The notes beneath the pieces are model-generated. The model made no database searches and was not told the DNA's origin. It worked only from the letters and a program-made list of their open reading frames with translations. The translations under genes were made by a program, and so were the position numbers. 64,000 bases of DNA from UKL13-2 sp036394575. GTDB taxonomy: Bacteria > Pseudomonadota > Gammaproteobacteria > Burkholderiales > Usitatibacteraceae. Positions 58,562 to 64,000 of the stretch are shown piece after piece; position 1 is the stretch's first letter, and every line of letters begins with the position of its first letter. Location: assembly GCA_036394575.1 (NCBI GenBank), contig DASWEY010000020.1:62001-126000 (forward strand), in the 5' to 3' direction.

Positions 58562-59512
58562 GTGTCCTTTGATAACTTAAGTGTGTTTGCAGGTAGCGCG
58601 AACCCGAAGCTGGCCAAGGAAGTGGCCAAGCTGCTGGGGACGCAACTGGGTCGCGCCAAGGTCGCAAAGTTCAGCGATGGTGAAGTGATGGTCGAGATCA
58701 TGGAGAACGTCCGCGGCAAGGACGCCTACATATTGCAATCGACCTGCGCGCCGACCAATGACAATTTGATGGAAATCATGGTGATGGCCGATGCCCTGAA
58801 GCGTTCCAGTGCGGCGCGCATCACGGCGGCGATCCCTTATTTTGGTTATGCCCGGCAGGACCGCCGGCCGCGCTCGGCGCGGGTGGCGATTTCGGCCAAG
58901 GTGGTGGCAAACATGCTGACCGGCGTGGGGGTGGACCGTGTGCTGACAATGGATTTGCACGCGGACCAGATCCAAGGGTTTTTCGACATACCTGTGGACA
59001 ATATCTACGCCACGCCGATCTTGTTGGGCGATGTGTGGAAACATGACTACCCGAATCTGATTGTGGTCTCACCCGATGTGGGCGGCGTGGTGCGCGCCAG
59101 GGCGATCGCCAAGCAGCTCGATGCGGATCTGGCGATCATCGACAAGCGTCGTCCGCGGGCGAATGTGTCGATGGTGATGAATATCATCGGTGATGTGGAA
59201 GGCCGTACTTGCCTCATCATGGACGACATTGTGGATACGGCGGGTACCCTGTCGGAAGCGGCGCGGGCATTGAAGGAGCGCGGCGCCTCGAAGGTGCTGG
59301 CTTACTGTACGCATCCGGTGCTGTCGGGCCCGGCGATCGAGCGGCTTGAAGCCTCGGTGATCGACGAGCTGGTGGTGACCGATACGATTCCGCTGAAACC
59401 GGAAGCGGTGGCCTGCAAGAAGATTCGCCAGATTGGCACCGCCGAATTGCTGGCGGAAACGATACGCCGCATTGCCGAGGGCGGGTCGGTAAGTTCGCTG
59501 TTTACGGATTAA
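58562..59512 (+). CDS. prs: Ribose-phosphate pyrophosphokinase
   Basis: A 316-residue PRPP synthase. The flexible loop YFGYARQDRRPRSARVAIS, DLHADQIQGFF and the PRPP-binding LIMDDIVDTAGTLSEAA are present. A GTG at 58562 (VSFDNLSVFAGSANPKLAKE) is the preferred start because it gives the family's normal length; a TTG at 58520 would add 14 residues. Confidence 0.95.
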   Translation: MSFDNLSVFAGSANPKLAKEVAKLLGTQLGRAKVAKFSDGEVMVEIMENVRGKDAYILQSTCAPTNDNLMEIMVMADALKRSSAARITAAIPYFGYARQDRRPRSARVAISAKVVANMLTGVGVDRVLTMDLHADQIQGFFDIPVDNIYATPILLGDVWKHDYPNLIVVSPDVGGVVRARAIAKQLDADLAIIDKRRPRANVSMVMNIIGDVEGRTCLIMDDIVDTAGTLSEAARALKERGASKVLAYCTHPVLSGPAIERLEASVIDELVVTDTIPLKPEAVACKKIRQIGTAELLAETIRRIAEGGSVSSLFTD

Positions 59513-59641
59513 CGATTTTGAAGCTGTTGCAAACCTGCCTGTGTTTCACTGTCCGATATTGAATCAACAGGCATCCCGGGCAATTTGGTCGCGAATTGCC
59601 CTTAACCGCCGCGCAGTCTGCGGCATGTAATTGGAGTCATC

Positions 59642-60325
59642 ATGAAAATCACCATCAAAGCTGAAACGCGCAAAGTACAGGGCACTGGTGCGAGCCGCCG
59701 CCTGCGTCGCGCGGACAAGGTACCGGGCATCGTTTACGGCGGCGGCACCGACGCCACCGTCATCGAACTCGACCATAACGATATTTACCACAAGCTCCGT
59801 TCGGAAGCGTTTCACGCCTCCATTCTGGACATGGAACTCGACGGCAAGAAGCAACAGGTGCTGCTGCGCGACGTGCAAATGCACGCGTTCCGGCAGATCG
59901 TCATGCACGTCGATTTCCAGCGCGTGGCGGCGGATCGCAAGATTCACATGAAAGTGCCTCTGCATTTCATCAACGCCGACATCGCCCCGGGCGTCAAGAT
60001 TTCCAGCGGCATGGTTTCCCATGTCCTGAACGAGCTCGATATCGCCTGTCTGCCGAAAGACCTGCCGGAATTCATCGAAGTCGATCTGAAGGACCTCGCC
60101 GCCGGGCACTCGATCCACATCTCGAACCTGAAGCTGCCGGCCGGCGTTGAGGCCGTGACCAAGCGTGGCGATGATCCTGCCGTGGCGACGATCATCATCC
60201 CGCGCGCCGTCGCTGCCGAGGAAGTAGCCGCGCCGGCCGTGTCTGCCGCCGATGTGCCGGCTGCGAACCAAAAGGTCAAGGAAGAGGAGAAAAAAGACGA
60301 CAAGGGCGGGAAAGACAAAAAGTAA
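59642..60325 (+). CDS. rplY: 50S ribosomal protein L25/general stress protein Ctc
   Basis: A 227-residue CTC-type L25. The 5S rRNA-binding N-terminal domain (about 1-92) is followed by the TL5-type beta domain (about 95-185) and a Lys/Glu-rich tail (KVKEEEKKDDKGGKDKK). It follows prs, as usual, and ends at a strong terminator. Confidence 0.95.
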   Translation: MKITIKAETRKVQGTGASRRLRRADKVPGIVYGGGTDATVIELDHNDIYHKLRSEAFHASILDMELDGKKQQVLLRDVQMHAFRQIVMHVDFQRVAADRKIHMKVPLHFINADIAPGVKISSGMVSHVLNELDIACLPKDLPEFIEVDLKDLAAGHSIHISNLKLPAGVEAVTKRGDDPAVATIIIPRAVAAEEVAAPAVSAADVPAANQKVKEEEKKDDKGGKDKK

Positions 60326-60353
60326 TCCGCTTTGCTGTCGCGTTGCATATTCG

Positions 60354-60388
60354 AAATGCCCGTCGCGGTGCGGCGGGCATTTTTATTT
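60354..60388 (+). terminator. Terminator after rplY
   Basis: AAATGCCCG (60354-60362) pairs with CGGGCATTT (60374-60382); CGC/GCG extend the inner stem, and a TTTTTATTT run follows. It separates prs-rplY from pth-ychF. Confidence 0.85.
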
Positions 60389-60489
60389 GTGCCGACAAGC
60401 GGCGATGCTGTCGTCGATTGCATCCGCCTGTTCCCGCGGGGCCTCTTCGCCGCCTCCATTGATGGTCCTGGAAAAATTGCGTCAGAAAT

Positions 60490-61188
60490 ATGATGAGCGC
60501 TCCTATCAAACTCGTAGTTGGCCTGGGTAATCCCGGCCGTGAATATGAACGGACCCGCCACAACGCCGGCTTCTGGTGGCTGGATGCGCTCGCACGCGAG
60601 CTTGGCACCACGTTTGGCAAGGAATCGAAGTTTCATGGCGATGTTGCCAAGGCGGGCAGCGTGTGGCTGCTGAAGCCATCGACCTTCATGAACCGCTCCG
60701 GTCAGTCGGTGGGCGCACTCGCCAAGTTCTACCAGATCGAGCCCGAGGAAATTCTGGTGGCGCATGATGAAATGGACCTACCGCCGGGCGGGGTGAAAAT
60801 GAAAATCGGCGGCGCCGCCGGCAGCAATGGCATCAAGGATATCGTCGGCCATCTGGGCACCCGCGACTTCTGGCGCCTGCGCCTGGGTATCGGCCATCCG
60901 CGCGAGTTGGCCGGCAAGCTTGGCGGCAGCATGGACCGTCCCGAAGTGGTTGATTATGTGTTGCATCGGCCGGATGCGGCGGATGCACGCGCTATTGAAG
61001 ACGCCATGAAGCGCGCGCTCGACGTATGGCCTGCGATGGCCAATGGCGATATGGAGGCCGCCATGCTCAGGCTGCATACGAAGGACGCGCCTGCCAAGGC
61101 CAAATCCGGCGAGAAACCGGAGACCAGGCCAAGCACCAAACCGAACGCAGCCTCGAACGACATCAGCGAAAAGAAAGAACCGAAATGA
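60490..61188 (+). CDS. pth: Peptidyl-tRNA hydrolase
   Basis: A 232-residue enzyme releasing tRNA from stalled peptidyl-tRNA. IKLVVGLGNPGREYERTRHNAGFW, catalytic His in RHNAG, FMNRSG and DEMDLPPGGVKMKIGGAAGSNGIKDI are all present. About 35 C-terminal residues (from KDAPAKAKSGEKPE) form a charged, low-complexity tail not usual in the family. The stop overlaps ychF. Confidence 0.95.
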   Translation: MMSAPIKLVVGLGNPGREYERTRHNAGFWWLDALARELGTTFGKESKFHGDVAKAGSVWLLKPSTFMNRSGQSVGALAKFYQIEPEEILVAHDEMDLPPGGVKMKIGGAAGSNGIKDIVGHLGTRDFWRLRLGIGHPRELAGKLGGSMDRPEVVDYVLHRPDAADARAIEDAMKRALDVWPAMANGDMEAAMLRLHTKDAPAKAKSGEKPETRPSTKPNAASNDISEKKEPK

Positions 61189-62270
61189 AGTGTGGAATTG
61201 TCGGCCTGCCCAATGTGGGCAAATCAACCCTGTTCAATGCGCTCACCAAGGCGGGAATCGCGGCGGAAAACTATCCCTTCTGCACGATCGAGCCCAATAT
61301 CGGCATCGTCGAGGTGCCAGACCCGCGCCTCGCGCAACTGGCGGCAATAGTCAGCCCGAAGAAAATCCAGTCGGCAATCGTCGAGTTTGTCGATATCGCC
61401 GGCCTTGTGGCAGGCGCCTCGAAAGGAGAAGGCCTTGGCAACCAGTTCCTGGCCAATATCCGCGAGACCGACGCGATTGCGCACGTGGTGCGCTGCTTCG
61501 ATGATCCGAATGTGATTCACGTCGCCGGCAGGGTCGACCCGTTGTCGGATATCGCCGTGATCGATACCGAGCTGGCGCTCGCCGATATGGGTACCGGTGA
61601 GAAGGCCTTGCACCGCTTTCAGAAACAGGCGCGCGCCGGCGACAAGGAAGCGATCAAGATGGTGGCGATTCTGGAGCCGCTGATGAAGCATCTCGATCAG
61701 GGCAAACCGGTGCGCAGCATGGGCCTCGATCGCGATCAGCAGGCGCTGATCAAGCAGCTCTGCTTCATCACCGCCAAACCGGTGCTGTATGTGGCCAATG
61801 TGATTGAAGGCGGTTTCGAGAATAATCCCTTGCTGAGCAAAGTGCTTGAGCATGCGGCGGCTGAAGGCGCGCCGGTGGTGGCGATTTGCGCCAAGATCGA
61901 ATCGGAAATCTCGGACCTCAGCGACGAAGACAAGGCCGTCTTCCTGACGGACATCGGCATGACCGAGCCGGGTCTCAACCGCCTGATCCGCTCGGCCTAT
62001 ACCCTGCTGGGCCTCGAAACCTATTTCACCGCCGGCGTGCAGGAAGTGCGCGCCTGGACCATCCACAAGGGCTCAACCGCCCCGCAGGCGGCCGGTGTGA
62101 TTCACACCGATTTCGAGCGCGGCTTCATTCGCGCCGAGGTGATCGCGTTCAACGACTTTGTTACTTTGGGCGGCGAAGCCAGGGCCAAGGAAGCCGGCAA
62201 GATGCGTCTGGAAGGCAAGGAATATATCGTCAAGGACGGCGATGTCATGCATTTCCGCTTCAACGTCTAA
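61185..62270 (+). CDS. ychF: Ribosome-binding GTPase/ATPase YchF
   Basis: A 361-residue Obg-family P-loop protein. G1 GLPNVGKST, G3 DIAGLVAGASKGEGLGNQFL, the ATP-preferring NxxE-type G4 (VANVIEGG) and the C-terminal TGS domain (AWTIHKGSTAPQAAGVIHTDFERGFI) are present. The ATG at 61185 overlaps the pth stop. Palindromic copy D lies about 60 bp after its stop. Confidence 0.96.
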   Translation: MKCGIVGLPNVGKSTLFNALTKAGIAAENYPFCTIEPNIGIVEVPDPRLAQLAAIVSPKKIQSAIVEFVDIAGLVAGASKGEGLGNQFLANIRETDAIAHVVRCFDDPNVIHVAGRVDPLSDIAVIDTELALADMGTGEKALHRFQKQARAGDKEAIKMVAILEPLMKHLDQGKPVRSMGLDRDQQALIKQLCFITAKPVLYVANVIEGGFENNPLLSKVLEHAAAEGAPVVAICAKIESEISDLSDEDKAVFLTDIGMTEPGLNRLIRSAYTLLGLETYFTAGVQEVRAWTIHKGSTAPQAAGVIHTDFERGFIRAEVIAFNDFVTLGGEARAKEAGKMRLEGKEYIVKDGDVMHFRFNV

Positions 62271-62328
62271 GGCGTTAATAGACCTCGGCGGACCGCGGAC
62301 GCCACGAGATGAAAACGTAGGACGCCAT

Positions 62329-62372
62329 TTGGCGCGGCTTCCGGGGCAAAAACGCTCCGAAATCCGCGCCAA
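62329..62372 (-). repeat. Dispersed palindromic element, copy D
   Basis: A 44-bp core, inverted relative to A-C: TTGGCGCGG (62329-62337) and CCGCGCCAA (62364-62372) form a perfect 9-bp stem, with inner TTCCGGGGC/GCTCCGAA arms. On the minus strand the flank AAATGGCGTCCTAC matches the other copies. It sits between the convergent ends of ychF and kup. Confidence 0.8.
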
Positions 62373-62399
62373 TGCTAGAGTTTCAAAATCGATTCCGAG

Positions 62400-64000
62400 C
62401 TAGATCTCGACCTGGGTACCCAGCTCCACCACGCGATTGGTCGGGATGCGGAAATAATCCGAAGCCTTGCCGGCAAGGTGCGACATCCACACGAACAGAT
62501 GCTCACGCCACATCGCCATGCCGCCGTTGTTCGGCGTGGCAATCAGGGTTTCGCGGTTGATGAAGAAGCTGGTTTCCATCATGTCGAAGCTCATCGACTG
62601 CAGCTTGCAGGCGCCGAGCATGGAAGGAATATCGGGCTGCTCTTTGAAGCCGTAGTGCCCGGTGATTTTCCAGAAGCCGTGTCCCAGGTCCTCGATCCAC
62701 ACATAGTCTTCCTTAGGCACATAGGGAATGTCCTCGGTGACCACCGAGAGAATGATCACCCGCTCATGCAGCACCTTGTTGTGCTTCAGGTTGTGCAGCA
62801 TCGCATTGGGCACGCCATCGGGATTCACCGTCAGGAAAACGCCGGTGCCGGGCACCTTGTGCGGCGGACTCAAGGCAATGGAATCTACGAACAGCTTCAG
62901 CGGCATGGCGCTGTCCTTGGTGATCTTGCGGACGATGGCGCGTCCCCGGTGCCAGGTGCTCATGATGGTAAACATGGTGGCGCCCATCAGCAGCGGGAAC
63001 CAGCCGCCGTCGGCCACTTTCAGCAGGCAGGCACCCAGGAACATCACATCGTTGCCGACCACGATGGTCGTCAGCACCAGCGCGAAGGTCGGATTCCAGC
63101 GCCAGATGCGCTTCATCACGATGAACAGCAGCAGGGTGTCGATCAGCATGGTCAGGGTGACTGCAATGCCGTAGGCACTGGCCAGGGCATCCGAGGTCTT
63201 GAAACTGACCACGAGCACAATAATGGCGACCAACATGATCCAGTTGATGAAAGGCACGTAAATCTGGCCGGCCTCCTTGTCGCTGGTATGCAGGATGGCA
63301 AAACGCGGCAGGTAGCCCAACTGGATCGCCTGCTTGGTCAGGCTGAAGGCGCCCGAAATCACGGCCTGCGAGGCGATCACCGTCGCTGCCGTGGCGAGGC
63401 AGATCATCGGCAGCAGGGCCCAGTTCGGGAACATCAGATAGAAGGGATTCGACACCGCCTGCGGGTTGTCGAGCAGCAGGGCGCCTTGGCCGAAATAATT
63501 CAGCAGCAAGGCCGGCCATACCAGCGAAAACCAGCCGATGCGAATCGGTCGTTTGCCGAAGTGACCCATGTCCGCATACAGCGCCTCACCGCCGGTCACG
63601 CACAGCACTACCGACCCCAGGGTGACAAACGCGGCGAAGCGATGCTCGAACAGGAATTCGAAGCTGTAATAGGGGTTGATGGCCTTGATCACATGCGGGT
63701 TTTGCGCGATCTGCACGAGCCCGGCGGTAGCGAGAATGAAAAACCACACGACCATCGTCGGACCGAAGAATTTGCCGATGGTGCCGGTGCCGTGGCGCTG
63801 GATTGCAAACAGTGCGATCAGGATGCCGATCGACAGCGGCAGGACGAACTTATCCAGCGCCGGCGAAACCACTTTCAGGCCCTCGACGGCGGACAGCACC
63901 GAGATGGCCGGCGTGATCACGCCGTCGCCATAGAACATGGATGCGCCGAAGATCGCCAGCACGGATACGACCCAGCGGCCGCGCGAACTGGCCCGGTAGC
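62400..64000 (-). CDS. kup: Kup-family potassium transporter (5' end outside window)
   Basis: The visible 533 codons lack the N-terminus, which continues past the right edge: the frame is open to the last base (RWVVSVLAIFGASMFYGDGVITPAISVLSAVEGLKVV is a Kup hallmark). About ten hydrophobic helices and a C-terminal cytoplasmic domain follow. It imports K+ with protons at low potassium. The GTG at 63962 is internal, not a start. Confidence 0.94.
   Translation of the reverse strand, partial: YRASSRGRWVVSVLAIFGASMFYGDGVITPAISVLSAVEGLKVVSPALDKFVLPLSIGILIALFAIQRHGTGTIGKFFGPTMVVWFFILATAGLVQIAQNPHVIKAINPYYSFEFLFEHRFAAFVTLGSVVLCVTGGEALYADMGHFGKRPIRIGWFSLVWPALLLNYFGQGALLLDNPQAVSNPFYLMFPNWALLPMICLATAATVIASQAVISGAFSLTKQAIQLGYLPRFAILHTSDKEAGQIYVPFINWIMLVAIIVLVVSFKTSDALASAYGIAVTLTMLIDTLLLFIVMKRIWRWNPTFALVLTTIVVGNDVMFLGACLLKVADGGWFPLLMGATMFTIMSTWHRGRAIVRKITKDSAMPLKLFVDSIALSPPHKVPGTGVFLTVNPDGVPNAMLHNLKHNKVLHERVIILSVVTEDIPYVPKEDYVWIEDLGHGFWKITGHYGFKEQPDIPSMLGACKLQSMSFDMMETSFFINRETLIATPNNGGMAMWREHLFVWMSHLAGKASDYFRIPTNRVVELGTQVEI

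Noticed and set aside
62400..63962. A complete 520-residue Kup starting at the GTG at 63962
   Set aside because: The frame stays open to the window end and the residues upstream (RWVVS) fit Kup, so the gene is truncated by the edge rather than starting there.

Overview
The window is chromosomal DNA of an aerobic, GC-rich Gram-negative bacterium, almost certainly a betaproteobacterium (probably Burkholderiales). The reasons are gene orders typical of that class: pilB-pilC-pilD-coaE-zapD-yacG; coxB(with a fused cytochrome c)-coxA-small ORF-cox11-DUF2970-cox3 with SURF1, ctaA and ctaB; rpoH beside ftsX-ftsE-ftsY and rsmD-coaD-ferredoxin; mutM, a TPR protein, lolB-ispE-tRNA-Gln-prs-rplY-pth-ychF; and hemA-prfA-prmC-grxD. 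No phage, transposase, CRISPR array or rRNA operon was seen. The genus is not determined.

Layout. 0-5 kb: tail of a probable rapZ, a Lon-substrate-domain protein, mutY, then a rubrerythrin/HdrD-like Fe-S protein/DUF3501 trio behind an OxyR-like palindrome, and tRNA-Gly(CCC). 5-11 kb: a small Cys-rich protein, a frameshifted 2TM gene beside a LytS/LytTR two-component pair, a DUF2238 membrane protein, thiS-thiG, a YciI protein and an esterase. 11-16.5 kb: katG (second OxyR-like palindrome), then a persulfide cluster made of a persulfide dioxygenase-rhodanese fusion, a CsoR-type repressor and two divergent half-size YeeE/YedE sulfur transporters.

16.5-26.2 kb is an oxyanion (molybdate/tungstate) block: a FecCD-type ABC permease and ATPase with a regulator carrying a periplasmic-binding-protein-like domain, tupB-tupC-tupA, two exported proteins of unknown function, and modC-modB-modA with a one-domain ModE. 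26-36.7 kb: grxD (with a duplicated 3' end), prmC, prfA and hemA; then a secreted glutathione peroxidase and the type IV pilus/coaE/zapD/yacG group. 36.8-46.8 kb is the aa3-type cytochrome c oxidase structural and assembly cluster, containing two small membrane ORFs that are easily missed. 46.8-64 kb is core housekeeping: rpoH behind a perfect CIRCE operator, ftsEXY, rsmD, coaD, ferredoxin, a dynamin-like GTPase, mutM, lolB, ispE, prs, rplY, pth, ychF and a truncated kup at the edge.

The most unusual signals are: a dispersed palindromic element with an exact 44-bp core at four places (about 9.6, 21.7, 23.1 and 62.3 kb), always just past the 3' end of a gene; a duplicated 3' end of grxD separated from the intact gene by two perfect hairpins; three oxyanion ABC systems with two regulators in 10 kb; a CsoR-type repressor whose second cysteine is displaced from the usual metal-ligand position, facing a palindromic operator next to persulfide genes; paired OxyR-like palindromes at rubrerythrin and katG; and an orphan structured terminator region near 5.0 kb that may end a small RNA.
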